Below are positions 54,224-64,000 of a DNA stretch of 64,000 bases, piece by piece. Within the stretch, counting starts at the first letter, position 1. Each line of letters begins with the position of its first letter. The notes beneath the pieces are model-generated. The model was not told the DNA's origin. It did no database searches and was given only the letters and a program-made list of their open reading frames with translations. This DNA is from Saccharicrinis sp965230625 (lineage in GTDB: Bacteria > Bacteroidota > Bacteroidia > Bacteroidales > Marinilabiliaceae): NCBI GenBank assembly GCA_965230625.1, contig CBDDLL010000002.1:62001-126000 (forward strand), in the 5' to 3' direction. The translations under genes were made by a program, and so were the position numbers.

Positions 54224-55690
54224 TTATGTTTTTTTCACCTTCTTTCCTGCTGCATTTACATCCATTTTACTTGTAAATTCAACTAATTGTGGTATTTTAT
54301 AAGATGCTAGATTACTACTACAGAATTCCTTGACGAATTTCTCACTTAATTCTTCATTAGTATCATTTTTAACAATAATAGCCTTTATACTTTCACCAAG
54401 TATATTATCGTTTACAGCACTAATCGTACAATCAACCACACCTGGAATAGAAACTATAACTTCTTCAATTTCTTTTGGACTAACTCTTCTTCCTCCTGCC
54501 TTAATAATCTCCTTTTTACGAGCAGCATGATAAATAAAGTCATCCTCATCAATCGTAGCAAGATCTCCTGTATAAAGCCATCCATTTTTTAATGTTTCAA
54601 CAGTAGACTTCTCATCACAATAATATCCCATCATCACATTATCTCCTTGTGCGATTATTTCTCCAACCTCTCCGGAATTGACAGGAATTCCATCTTCATC
54701 TACCACTTTAAGCTTAACTCCTGGAATTCCCTTGCCTATTGAACCTAACTTATCATTTAGACGCTGTGATGGCAAATACGATAAGCGTGCTGTCGCTTCC
54801 GTTTGACCATACATCACAATAAATTCTGTTTTTGGCTTTGCTTTTATAAATTCTTCAATAAAAACAGTATGTAATTTTCCTCCTGCCTGCGTAACATATC
54901 TTAAATCTGGAAAATCTGTAGTTTTAAAGGAGTCAGACTTTCGTAACAGAATTTGAAAATGACTTGGTACCCCTGCAAATCCAGTACATTTATACTTCTT
55001 TAAATTATTAATTACCGAACCTAAAAAGATAAAATTGTTATTAAGAACTATTTTTCCTTTAACCTTTAGGTGCGTATGTAATAATGAAAGTCCATAACAA
55101 TAAAAAAACGGTAAAACCACATGCATAATATCCGAAGATGATAATTTTAGGTACTCTATAATAGACTCAGTATTAGCTATAATATTTTTATGGGAAATCA
55201 TTACACCTTTAGGCATAGCTGTAGAACCTGAAGTATATATAATTTCAGCTAATTGTTCCGATTCAAATTTATCATCTTCCCAATACTGCCCTTCCTCACC
55301 TCCACCTTGTAGTAAACTTTCAATCTTTTCATCACACCAAATTTCGTCAAAATCAACTCCTACTCTAGTTTTCATTACTGCTGGAATAAAAGCCAACTTA
55401 ACCTCTGCTTGATTTTTAATAAATTCCAACGTTTCTACCTCTGTAGCAGGGTTCAAGGGAACCGCTACGTTTCCAGACTTTATTATTGACAAATAGGATA
55501 TAATAAAAAAATTATTGTTTGGTGACAATAAGATCATTTTATTACCTACACCATAAGTATTTACTAATTTCTGAGATAACAATGAAACTTGATTCTTTAA
55601 ATCAAGAAATGATAACGTTTCCTTCTGTCCGAGTACAAACAAGTCATCTTTTTCGAAATCCTGGGATATTAAGTAATCAATACAATTCAT
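54224..55690 (-). CDS. AMP-forming acyl/aminoacyl ligase
   Basis: A 488-residue ANL-superfamily adenylating enzyme. The phosphate loop YTSGSTAMPKG is at residues 152-162, the YGQTEATAR motif near 305, the LYTGDLATIDEDDF hinge region near 395, and the catalytic lysine K483 in AAGKKVKK near the C-terminus. It would activate a carboxylic acid as AMP-ester and pass it to CoA or an acyl carrier. An acyl carrier protein gene three genes upstream in the same unit is the obvious partner. The acid is unknown. It is the last gene of the co-directional set, ended by a terminator. Confidence 0.88.
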   Translation of the reverse strand: MNCIDYLISQDFEKDDLFVLGQKETLSFLDLKNQVSLLSQKLVNTYGVGNKMILLSPNNNFFIISYLSIIKSGNVAVPLNPATEVETLEFIKNQAEVKLAFIPAVMKTRVGVDFDEIWCDEKIESLLQGGGEEGQYWEDDKFESEQLAEIIYTSGSTAMPKGVMISHKNIIANTESIIEYLKLSSSDIMHVVLPFFYCYGLSLLHTHLKVKGKIVLNNNFIFLGSVINNLKKYKCTGFAGVPSHFQILLRKSDSFKTTDFPDLRYVTQAGGKLHTVFIEEFIKAKPKTEFIVMYGQTEATARLSYLPSQRLNDKLGSIGKGIPGVKLKVVDEDGIPVNSGEVGEIIAQGDNVMMGYYCDEKSTVETLKNGWLYTGDLATIDEDDFIYHAARKKEIIKAGGRRVSPKEIEEVIVSIPGVVDCTISAVNDNILGESIKAIIVKNDTNEELSEKFVKEFCSSNLASYKIPQLVEFTSKMDVNAAGKKVKKT

Positions 55691-55737
55691 CTGGATTATA
55701 TAAGTAGTTGATGATTATTAATTAGAAAAAATTGCAC

Positions 55738-56760
55738 CTAACTTTGCGTTACCACATCCTCTTTAATATCAACACAATAATGATGTAAGGGAGCTGTTCT
55801 TAAATACTCTGTTGTTCTCTTTTTACGAGCAAAATTCTTGTAGATTTTATTCACTTCATCTGGAATCAAATTCATTACTTCACCCACCTCTTCTGGAGAA
55901 TAATCATTTTCCCATCCATACCAAAGTAAATCCATTTGCTCAAAAGGCATTTGATAAAAGAATTCTTCCTGAGTTTGTTCTGCAGAATAAGTATCTGTTG
56001 TTGGAGTGCGTTGAATGATTGCATCCGTTACACCCAAATGTCTAGCAACTTGGTATACCTGTGTTTTATATAAATTACCTATTGGCATTACATCCGCTGC
56101 ACCATCACCATACTTTACAAAAAATCCTTGTTGCACTTCATGTTTATTAGGTGTTCCTATTACAGCATAGTTCAAAGCTTCCGCATGATAATATAACATA
56201 TTAGCCCTACTTCTTTGTTTAAAATTAGAAGCAGCAACAATTTGCAAGTACTCCCTCATTGGTAAACGAGCTTGCTTCTCAGATCCATCCTTAAAAGTTA
56301 CAGAAACAAAATGAACTGGAGGTAAATTTTTATTCACAAACTCCTTAGGAATGATAACTTTCATTTTATCTTCTGAAGGATTATATTCGGGGATAACATT
56401 CTTTACTGCTTCATCCCTTCTCTGGTAACAACCAAATCCATCCAATGCACCACTTATATTTTCAACTATACTTTTTACTCCAAACTTATTTGCTAAATCT
56501 CTGGCTAAATCTTCGCTTTCTGGGCTCGAATCATTCTCAGGAAGCATAATACCAAACACCTTTTCCGGTCCAAATGCTTTAATAGCTATTGCAAGTGTAG
56601 CTGAAGAATCTATTCCTCCACTTATTCCAATTACTCCTCCATAGCGGCGGAATCTTTTGAATACATCCTCTCGCAATTGTATACAGATATTTTCTATTAC
56701 TTCATCGATATTATCAATGTTTAGTATATTTCTAGAAAAAGGTTTACGATTTATTTGCAT
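55738..56760 (-). CDS. NAD-synthase-family ATP pyrophosphatase
   Basis: A 340-residue protein of the NH3-dependent NAD synthase fold. The PP-loop SGGIDSS is at residues 46-52; NKHEVQQGFFVKYGDGAADV and PIGNLYKTQVYQVARHLG match the NadE substrate loop. It lacks the N-terminal glutaminase domain of long NadE. An extra ~60-residue segment (~125-185) makes it longer than housekeeping NadE (~275). It overlaps the end of asnB by 17 bases, so translation is coupled. Its position in an apparent surface-glycan set suggests amidation of another carboxylate, but a true NAD synthase is not excluded. Confidence 0.8.
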   Translation of the reverse strand: MQINRKPFSRNILNIDNIDEVIENICIQLREDVFKRFRRYGGVIGISGGIDSSATLAIAIKAFGPEKVFGIMLPENDSSPESEDLARDLANKFGVKSIVENISGALDGFGCYQRRDEAVKNVIPEYNPSEDKMKVIIPKEFVNKNLPPVHFVSVTFKDGSEKQARLPMREYLQIVAASNFKQRSRANMLYYHAEALNYAVIGTPNKHEVQQGFFVKYGDGAADVMPIGNLYKTQVYQVARHLGVTDAIIQRTPTTDTYSAEQTQEEFFYQMPFEQMDLLWYGWENDYSPEEVGEVMNLIPDEVNKIYKNFARKKRTTEYLRTAPLHHYCVDIKEDVVTQS

Positions 56761-58735
56761 GATTAAAGTTTTTATTGAGTACTTGGTTCATTACCTTACC
56801 TGAATTTACTTCATTCTTTTTTAAGTGACAATATTTTTCAATGTATAATTCATTCAAAATTTGAGTAGAAAGAATTCCCATCAAAGCCATACTATCAACC
56901 TCATTAACAATAGAATTTTTCCTTAGTTTTAAAATTAGCCTTTCTACATTTATCGCATCAAATATACCTGTTTGTTTTATACTTGATGATGAAATGTAGT
57001 TATTGACAAAGCCAGTTTTATCATTAAGTAAAGCTTGAGAAATTGGTGCTCTATATGCTTGTTTAGGCCTTTTTAAAACAGATTTAGGGATGATATCCTT
57101 CACAACCTGTTTAAGTAAATATTTTTCTTCTAAACCTGATATTTTTAAATCATCTGGCAAACAAGAACAAAACTCAATCAACCTATGATCTAAAAAAGGA
57201 TATCGCCCTTCTACGGAATTAGCCATAGCTACTCGATCGCCCTGAGAAGAAAGAAGGTATCCTGACATAAAGACATTGGATTCAATATATTGTGCTTTAG
57301 ACAATAAGGAATAATCTTTTACTGTTGATGCAATTTTATCGCTATACTTAGCAACGAAATCACAACCATTCATCTTTTCTTTATACTCAGAGGAAAAAAG
57401 ATTCTTAATTCTACTTGTATTATTCCAACGCAATAAATGCGAGTATACTGGTAAGTTTGTTTCCGATAATTTGAAACCAAAGAATAACTTTAACATACTT
57501 ATTCCAGCATCCCTTATATGCGGCATATAAGGATAAAGCTTTTTTAGCAATAAAGGACGAAGTCTTGAATTAGGATATTTTGACCAAAAATGACGTATTA
57601 TTGCTTCTTTAAAGATATTGTATCCTCCAAGAACCTCATCTGCACCTTCTCCTGTAATAACCACCTTTATATTATTATCTCTCACCAAACCAGAGAGTTT
57701 TAACATAGGAAATGGTGCAGTTCTTAAAATTGGAATTTCTACATGCCAAATAACTTTTTCAAATAGTTCTACAACATCTTCATTTTTAAAAACAATCGAA
57801 TGATGATCGGTTTTGAAATATTTTGCCACTTCGTTCTGAAATAACGATTCATCATACTCTTTCTCTTGAAATCCTATAGAAAAAGTATTTAACTCATTTG
57901 GAAACATTTTTTTTATAAAAGCAGTAGTACTTGTTGAGTCTAATCCGCCACTGAGGTAAGCAGCAACAGGAACATCAGCTCTCATCCTTAATTTAAGAGA
58001 ATCTTCAAACAAGTTTTTAAATCTACCTATGGCTTCTTCAAGGTTTATTGATTGTTCGTTTTTAAAAGTTAACTCCCAATATCGTTTAATCTGCAACTTG
58101 CCATTCTTCACTTTAGCATAATGACCTGGAGATAATTCAAAAATATTATTAAAAGCTGTATTGGGTGTTATAGTTGTCCAAAATGTGAATATTTGATTAA
58201 TACCATTATTACTTAATTTTCGTTCTATTCCTGGATACTCAAATATTGCTTTTATTTCTGATGAAAAAATAAAGTCAGATCCGTTATTTGTGTAAAATAA
58301 TGGTCGAATTCCCATTCGATCTCGTGCTAAAAAAAGTTCCTTTTCATATGTATCCCAAATAGAAATAGCAAATTGTCCATTCAATTGATTTAAGCATTTT
58401 TCTCCAAACTCTTGATACATATGTAAAACTACTTCAGTATCACAATTAGTCCTAAAAGAATGACCTCTCTGCTTTAACATTGTTTTTAATTCCAAGTAAT
58501 TAAAAACCTCACCATTATATGCAATCCAATATCTTCCATCCAAAGTACACATTGGTTGTTGACCCGATGCCAAATCAATAATACTTAACCTAACATTTCC
58601 AATACATGCATTATCTGACAAAAACAATCCACATTCATCTGGACCTCGATAATGGATTCTTGTAAGCATTGCATTTAAAGTATGTCTAGCATCACTTAAA
58701 GTTCTATTATTTACAAAACCTGCAATTCCACACAT
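56744..58735 (-). CDS. Glutamine-hydrolysing asparagine synthase-family protein
   Basis: A 663-residue class II amidotransferase. Cys2 (MCGIAGFV) is the glutaminase nucleophile; RGPDECGLF, RLSIIDLASGQQPM and YNGEVFNYLELK follow. The synthase domain has the PP-loop SGGLDS beginning at S262. Homologues occur both as asparagine synthase (asnB) and in surface-polysaccharide loci where they amidate sugar acids. Its overlap with the NAD-synthase-like gene and link with an ACP and an AMP-ligase favour the latter (inference). A 122-base gap separates it from the ACP gene. Confidence 0.88.
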   Translation of the reverse strand: MCGIAGFVNNRTLSDARHTLNAMLTRIHYRGPDECGLFLSDNACIGNVRLSIIDLASGQQPMCTLDGRYWIAYNGEVFNYLELKTMLKQRGHSFRTNCDTEVVLHMYQEFGEKCLNQLNGQFAISIWDTYEKELFLARDRMGIRPLFYTNNGSDFIFSSEIKAIFEYPGIERKLSNNGINQIFTFWTTITPNTAFNNIFELSPGHYAKVKNGKLQIKRYWELTFKNEQSINLEEAIGRFKNLFEDSLKLRMRADVPVAAYLSGGLDSTSTTAFIKKMFPNELNTFSIGFQEKEYDESLFQNEVAKYFKTDHHSIVFKNEDVVELFEKVIWHVEIPILRTAPFPMLKLSGLVRDNNIKVVITGEGADEVLGGYNIFKEAIIRHFWSKYPNSRLRPLLLKKLYPYMPHIRDAGISMLKLFFGFKLSETNLPVYSHLLRWNNTSRIKNLFSSEYKEKMNGCDFVAKYSDKIASTVKDYSLLSKAQYIESNVFMSGYLLSSQGDRVAMANSVEGRYPFLDHRLIEFCSCLPDDLKISGLEEKYLLKQVVKDIIPKSVLKRPKQAYRAPISQALLNDKTGFVNNYISSSSIKQTGIFDAINVERLILKLRKNSIVNEVDSMALMGILSTQILNELYIEKYCHLKKNEVNSGKVMNQVLNKNFNHANKS

Positions 58736-58857
58736 CTAAAATGAATTTTAGGATAATATGACAAATACATATCTACATTGTTTAATTTTAATAAATAGTG
58801 ATTAAAACACATTAAACCAAGTATGTCAATTCAACAAGACTTTATTAACTAGATAAA

Positions 58858-59094
58858 CTAAGCTGCCTTTTTTCTTGCAACATATGCAACAATTCTTTCC
58901 ACACTTCCAAAATTTTCTTCTTGAAGTTCATTGTCATTAGTAACAATGTTAAACTCGCTTTCAAGAAAATTAATTAGTCCTAGTAGTCCCATGGAATCAA
59001 AGATTCCTTCATCAAAAATTAATGTTTCATCCTTAATAATTGATGGATCATTAAAGGTAGTTTCTGCAATAAAATTTCTAATTTCTTCTTTCAT
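58858..59094 (-). CDS. Acyl carrier protein
   Basis: A 78-residue carrier with phosphopantetheine attachment at Ser34 in IFDSMGLLGLINFLE. The domain spans the whole protein; it ends YVARKKAA. It is too divergent, and in the wrong setting, to be the fatty-acid ACP: it sits between a CapD-like gene and asparagine synthase, with an AMP-ligase in the same set that could load it. The likely role is to carry an activated acyl or aminoacyl group for transfer to a sugar or amide product. Confidence 0.85.
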   Translation of the reverse strand: MKEEIRNFIAETTFNDPSIIKDETLIFDEGIFDSMGLLGLINFLESEFNIVTNDNELQEENFGSVERIVAYVARKKAA

Positions 59095-59489
59095 ATCAAC
59101 AAATCTTTAGTTTAGTTAACCTCATTTATTTTGTTACCGTATATATTCAACGCTTAATTTACATAGTTTATATTATGAATCCTACAGAAAGAATATTTTA
59201 TTAACTAAATATACATTAAAGCAATTTTTTATTTGCCAAAGACGATTAAGTAAAGTACTAGAAAAAAAATAGCATGAATATTATCTAATATAAAACCACA
59301 TAAATTTCCACAACACACATCCCTGTTTAATACGGTCTTATCTTAATAAACCTAAATGCAAGGTTTATTTATAACAACTTTACCTCAAAGAGACAGAAAT
59401 TCTCACAATCCTATAACTACACTAGTATAAACCTCTTTATACAAATAGCTACTTTATAATCACTAATAATTGTTCAAAAGAACAAATCT
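59095..59489. other. Intergenic region between CapD-like and ACP genes
   Basis: 395 AT-rich bases on the boundary of two co-directional genes. I see no clear hairpin or RNA gene. The length suggests that the ACP-asnB set has its own promoter here. Confidence 0.4.
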
Positions 59490-61403
59490 TTACTTCAGGT
59501 TTTCCAAAACAGCTTCTTTATCTAAGGCGCTATATTGACTGTTTTGAGATTTAAATTCAGGAACCAATTCTTTCATTCTACTAACCAACAATTGGTTATT
59601 CTCCATTTTTAATCCTAATAGCATCTCTTCTAATTTACTATTTACCATGTCGTACGCATATTTCCTAACATTTGCAATCATAATTTTTTCATGATGCGTT
59701 GGCATAGTATTTTCCTTAGAAGCTAATAATTCTTCATATAATTTTTCTCCAGGACGTAATCCCGTAAAAGAAATATCAATATCCTCTCCTAGCTTTAATC
59801 CAGATAGTCTTATCATTTCTTTAGCCAGATCAACAATTTTAACAGGTTCACCCATGTCAAAAACAAAAATTTCACCTCCTCTTCCCATAAATCCAGCTTC
59901 TAATACTAGTTGACATGCCTCTGGTATCGTCATAAAATATCTGGTAATATCCTTATGTGTTACTGTTATAGGCCCACCTCTCTTAATTTGTCGTTTAAAT
60001 AAAGGAACTACAGATCCATTTGAACCAAGTACATTACCAAACCTAGTTGTAACAAATTCTGTTTTGATATGATTTAATTGGGAAAGCGCCTGAATATATA
60101 TTTCACAAATACGTTTTGATGCTCCCATTACATTAGTTGGATTTACCGCTTTATCCGTAGAAATCATAACAAATTTCTCCACTTTAAAGTCAATGGCCAA
60201 ATCAGCAAGAACCTTTACACCACCTATATTAACTCTGATTGCTTCGTAAGGAAATTCTTCTAGCAAAGGAACATGTTTATAAGCTGCTGCATTAAATACG
60301 ATTTCAGGTTTATATTTTTGAAATACTTCATGCATTCTTTGATAATTAGTTACATCTGCCAATATTACATCAAATGGTGCATCACTATGGCTAAGTAATA
60401 ATTCTTGTTGTAAATCGTATAGAGCAGATTCTGCAATATCAACCATAATTATTTTTTGAACTGGGAAACGTAACAGTTGACGTACAATCTCTGATCCAAT
60501 TGAACCTGCAGCACCTGTAACTACAATATTTTTACCAGCTAAACCTTCCATAATTTTTATCTGGTTCAGCCTAATTTCCTCACGGCCTAAAATATCTTCA
60601 ATTCTAATATCCCTTATTTGCTTTTTATTGGAAATTCCATTAACCCAATTCCTTACGGAAGGCATAACTTTTAATTTCCAATCTTTATCCATGCAATCAT
60701 CAGCTATTTCATGCTTTCTTTGTACAGTGATGCTATTTATTGCAAGAATTACAACATTTACATTTCTCACTTCCCCTTGTTCTAATGCCTTCTTCCAACT
60801 TATAACTGGAATAGAATGCAATATCATATTCCATTTTGAAGGTTTATCATCAATAAAACCTACAACGTTATATTCATTATCCTTATCACTTCTAATTGCT
60901 TCGAATGTTATTTGTCCCATCTCTCCTGCACCATAGATATATACATTAGTTGATGTATTTTTTTTGGTTAAAGAGCTATATGTCTCTTTAACTAACATTC
61001 TAAAAACAAAGGCTAAAATAGCTGTCATCAAATAATGAAATATCAAAACCAATCGGGGAACATTAAATAAGTCAAATCCTAAAACTCCTAAAACAAAATG
61101 ACTAAATATCAGAAATAAAAACGCAGAAGAACATGCAACAATCAACAATTTAAACTCATGATAATTGCTATGACGAATAACTCCTCTGTAAGAACCAAAA
61201 ATTAGAAACGATATTAAGTACACAACCAATACCCATATAGAACTCACAACCATTTTTAATACTGAATATGATTGTAATTGCACGTTTAATCTTAATATAA
61301 ATGCCAACATAAAGGCATTTGCCACAATTGTCAAATCTATGATTAAAATCCACCAAGGCGACACATTGCGACTGCTAAATACATTTAATAGTAGAGATTT
61401 CAT
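59490..61403 (-). CDS. CapD/WbpM-family nucleotide-sugar 4,6-dehydratase, membrane-bound
   Basis: A 637-residue membrane enzyme. Four N-terminal helices (~18-38, ~50-70, ~86-108, ~115-137), a CoA-binding-like Rossmann domain with GAGEMGQ (158-164), and the catalytic SDR domain with GAAGSIG (297-303) and MISTDKAVNPTNVMGASKR, where the usual Tyr of YxxxK is Met, as is normal for this family. Homologues WbpM, PglF and FlaA1 act on UDP-GlcNAc or UDP-GalNAc to give 4-keto-6-deoxy sugars, the entry to bacillosamine- and FucNAc-type sugars. It marks a surface-glycan locus. Confidence 0.92.
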   Translation of the reverse strand: MKSLLLNVFSSRNVSPWWILIIDLTIVANAFMLAFILRLNVQLQSYSVLKMVVSSIWVLVVYLISFLIFGSYRGVIRHSNYHEFKLLIVACSSAFLFLIFSHFVLGVLGFDLFNVPRLVLIFHYLMTAILAFVFRMLVKETYSSLTKKNTSTNVYIYGAGEMGQITFEAIRSDKDNEYNVVGFIDDKPSKWNMILHSIPVISWKKALEQGEVRNVNVVILAINSITVQRKHEIADDCMDKDWKLKVMPSVRNWVNGISNKKQIRDIRIEDILGREEIRLNQIKIMEGLAGKNIVVTGAAGSIGSEIVRQLLRFPVQKIIMVDIAESALYDLQQELLLSHSDAPFDVILADVTNYQRMHEVFQKYKPEIVFNAAAYKHVPLLEEFPYEAIRVNIGGVKVLADLAIDFKVEKFVMISTDKAVNPTNVMGASKRICEIYIQALSQLNHIKTEFVTTRFGNVLGSNGSVVPLFKRQIKRGGPITVTHKDITRYFMTIPEACQLVLEAGFMGRGGEIFVFDMGEPVKIVDLAKEMIRLSGLKLGEDIDISFTGLRPGEKLYEELLASKENTMPTHHEKIMIANVRKYAYDMVNSKLEEMLLGLKMENNQLLVSRMKELVPEFKSQNSQYSALDKEAVLENLK

Positions 61404-62131
61404 ATCACTATACTTCCATTTTTCCTAAAACCCTAATTACAATTTATGACTTTTCTATGTTCTGTACGGCTTAATATTTATAGTTAGATTTGGTTTTGTG
61501 ATGAATGACATTAATCCTTTGGTTAACGCGATTCTGTTACAATTATAAAACCATTACTAATCAATTTTTATTATAAAAAGTCGACATCATTACAAAACAC
61601 TTTCGAAAGAACCTGATTTTTACGTTTATACAATGCAATATAACACCTGAAAATATAGCTATTTAGTAATTCTTGATTAACCTATAAACTTTATTGACCA
61701 AATAATAATTACCAAATCTATAACTACAAATCCCAAACAACACCTTATGACTGATTTTCAAATTATTGACAAACACAAAACCATCTATAATAAAAAAATA
61801 CATTAAATTAGATAATAATATAAAAACAATTAATAAGAATAATCTAAATACTAAAGCTTAGTAATAATTATCAGTTGTTTTCAAAACCCATCTAATCCTG
61901 TAATCTCCTCCTATACAAGAACAAACATTAGTTAATTAAAACTGATTATATTAATTACTTAATCAATTAAATTGTAACATTACATGTAAAAAATCGTAAA
62001 TTTCATCAATTAATGAAAATCAAGTATTGAAACAACAAATGGTTTTTCTTATAGTTATAGTTATAATAAAACTAAAAGTTGTTAAGATGCCTGAGTTTCA
62101 AAAAATATCAATCAAAAAACACAACACAAAA
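61404..62131. other. Divergent intergenic region
   Basis: 728 very AT-rich bases between the CapD-like gene (-) and a secreted beta-helix protein (+). I found no gene, RNA, long repeat or clear terminator. It should contain both promoters. Confidence 0.45.
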
Positions 62132-64000
62132 TGAAAAAGTTATTACAAACTTTATTGCTTTTCGTGCCTTTGTTATCATCGGCACAAGACATTGGGGGCG
62201 ATTACTATGTGGCAGTAAATGGAAACGATTCTAATCCTGGCACATATGAGAAACCTTGGGGAACATGGCAAAAGGCCTTCGCTAATGCGATGCCAGGAGA
62301 TACGGTGTATTTTAGAGGTGGGGTTTGGTATCCTAAAAAAGTTGCATCTGGATCCAATGACGTTATCTTACACTCTCCGCGACAACTGCCTATTATAGGC
62401 CACAATGGAACATCCGAAAACAAAATTTGTTTTTTTAACTACCCTGGAGAAGTGCCAATATTAGACTGTTCGCAACTTGATACTATTGGACGTAGATTTA
62501 ATGGAGGGATTCTTTTTACCGAAAGTAGTTTTCTATACTTAAAAGGTTTAACTATTACTAATTTATTGCAACCCCAAAGTGGAGAACTTGCAGTTGGTAT
62601 TAATGCCTATGAGTGTAGTAATTTAACTTTTGAGAATATTACAATAAGCAACGTAGGTGGAAGAGGTATGAGCTATTGGGGGGTAGCTGGTCACCCTGAC
62701 AGGCCACATATTTTATCTGATACGACAAGATATATTAATTGCGATGTTTATAACTGTATTGACTCACTAAGTGAAGTTCCTGGTAATGGTTCTGATGGCT
62801 GGAAGCTCGACAATGAATCGGACGGGTATTTACATTTTTATGGTTGTAGAGCTTGGAATTGTGGTGATGATGGATTTGATATTAGTGGTCCTGGTGTAAC
62901 TGTGTTTGAACGTTGTTGGTCGTTTGAACATAACATGCCTGGTGCATTAGATGGCAACGGCTTTAAATTTGGAGCAAATAGAGGTGATGGTGCATACATT
63001 GATAATAATGGAGAAGTAGTTTGTGGCGAACGTGTTCCTGGGGTTAGGAAGATAGTTAAAAATTGTATCGCCGCTAATAATGGTGGAATTGGTTATTATG
63101 AATTAGCATACGCACCTTACTATCCTAATAATGCACAAGTCTATAATAACGTTAGCTATGCAAATGGTATTGGTATTCAAATGGCAACTAATGATAATTA
63201 TTCTGGCGAAAACCCAAGTCATTACTACAACAATATAATCTTCGAAAGTAAGCAAATAGATACAGGTGGAAGACCATATAATTTGGTTGTTGGGGACATC
63301 TATATTGAAAGTAATAATACTTGGGATTATGCTGATGATTCGGAAATTGGGAGCCTTATGTGGTGGAAAGAAAATGAAGTAGAAGTTACTGCTGATGACT
63401 TTGAGTCACTTGATGTATCAGAATTGTCTGCTCCTAGAAAAGATGATGGTTCTCTTCCTGAAATAAAGTTTATGAAACTTAAATATAAAGATGGAAAATC
63501 TGATCTTATAGATAAAGGAACAAAACTAGACAACTATGGCTATGACTATTATGGTTCATCTCCTGATATTGGTTATACAGAATATACTGAAAGACCTATT
63601 GAAATTATTGAATACCCAAAAACAACAACCGGAAAAGCTTCTATCAAATTTTATTCACCTAATAGTGATTATGTAAATATTGATGTTCGTAATGATTTTG
63701 GTTATACTGTGAAATCATTAAATCATCTTGCTCAAAGTGGTACAGACAACGAACTAGATATCAATCTATTTGATTCACCTACTGGATCATACACAATTTA
63801 CATTACAGATGATATAACCACTGATATATGTATTATAAGTAAAGTAGATCCAGAAGCACCAAGACCTTTAATAATTAATAATAAAGAATCTGGTCCTAAT
63901 CCATCTTCAGATGGTTTAGTAAAGATTTTCTTTAAGTCTAAAACAATTGATCGAATTAATGTAGAAGTATTTGATAATTTGGGAACTTCACTTAATGATA
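62132..64000 (+). CDS. Secreted right-handed beta-helix protein (PL9-like), C-terminus beyond the window
   Basis: An open frame of 623 codons with no stop before the window end. A signal peptide (MKKLLQTLLLFVPLLSSAQ) leads to VAVNGNDSNPGTYEKPWGTW and PGDTVYFRGGVWYP, the usual opening of parallel beta-helix polysaccharide lyases. GCRAWNCGDDGFDI and NGFKFGANRGDG resemble the metal-binding core of family PL9. After the helix (~485) come Ig-like modules; the second starts GPNPSSDGLVKIFF, like a T9SS type A sorting domain, implying export through the outer membrane by type IX secretion. The substrate is unknown, probably an acidic polysaccharide. Confidence 0.75.

Noticed and set aside
62205..63533. 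Short minus-strand frames inside the beta-helix gene
   Set aside because: They are antisense to a long continuous reading frame with signal peptide and family motifs.
1..64000. CRISPR arrays, tRNA or rRNA genes
   Set aside because: No regularly spaced direct repeats, cloverleaf-like sequences or conserved rRNA segments were recognised on either strand.

Overview
The window looks like a low-GC marine or facultatively anaerobic member of the Bacteroidota, most plausibly a Marinilabiliales/Marinifilaceae-type genome (inference from gene content only). Pointers are two TonB-dependent receptors with carboxypeptidase-regulatory N-domains, a Reg_prop/Y_Y_Y hybrid kinase, many lipoproteins, a single-chain pyruvate:ferredoxin oxidoreductase, a short primary sigma factor, a Rho with a long charged insert, A-rich leaders without Shine-Dalgarno sequences, and a few TAnnTTTG-like promoter elements. 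I found no rRNA, tRNA or CRISPR array.

Layout. 1-7.1 kb: partial unknown gene, a long KamA-family radical SAM protein, membrane proteins, a 160-bp MITE beside its likely parent IS5-family element, an MBL-fold hydrolase and a lipoprotein. 7.3-9 kb: folE and merC-like gene divergent from a Fur/Zur regulator, with two Zur-type palindromes between them. 9-12.6 kb: two lipoproteins and a D-threonine-aldolase-like PLP enzyme. 12.7-16 kb: a putative metal-uptake set (TonB receptor, His-rich DUF4625 lipoprotein, Cys/His-rich exported protein). 16.3-19 kb: FAD oxidoreductase and an arginine-deiminase-family protein. 19.1-32.5 kb: two near-identical 1642-bp insertion sequences in opposite orientation bracket 10 kb with a hybrid sensor kinase, three tandem serpin lipoproteins and a trypsin-like protease. 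32.5-42.5 kb: housekeeping genes (nifJ, AAA ATPase, rho, rpoD, rpe, acetyltransferase-like). 42.6-50.3 kb: DUF4136 lipoproteins, a TonB receptor/LytS/LytTR operon and a membrane protein. 50.6-54.2 kb: U32 peptidase-family protein, YdcF-family protein, nitroreductase. 54.2-61.4 kb: a co-directional set (CapD/WbpM-like, ACP, asparagine synthase, NAD-synthase-like, AMP-ligase) that looks like the edge of a surface-glycan locus. 62.1-64 kb: start of a secreted beta-helix protein, cut by the window end.

The most striking observation is at the IS pair. Each IS copy has non-matching flanks, but the flanks match perfectly if the two inner ends are exchanged (CAACTA with its reverse complement TAGTTG; GAAAAA with TTTTTC). 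This is the footprint of an inversion of the 10-kb serpin/kinase segment by recombination between the two IS copies. Inside it, the three serpins keep an identical hinge but differ at the predicted P4-P1' residues of the reactive loop, share a bipartite ECF-like promoter, and are followed by a trypsin-like lipoprotein protease.
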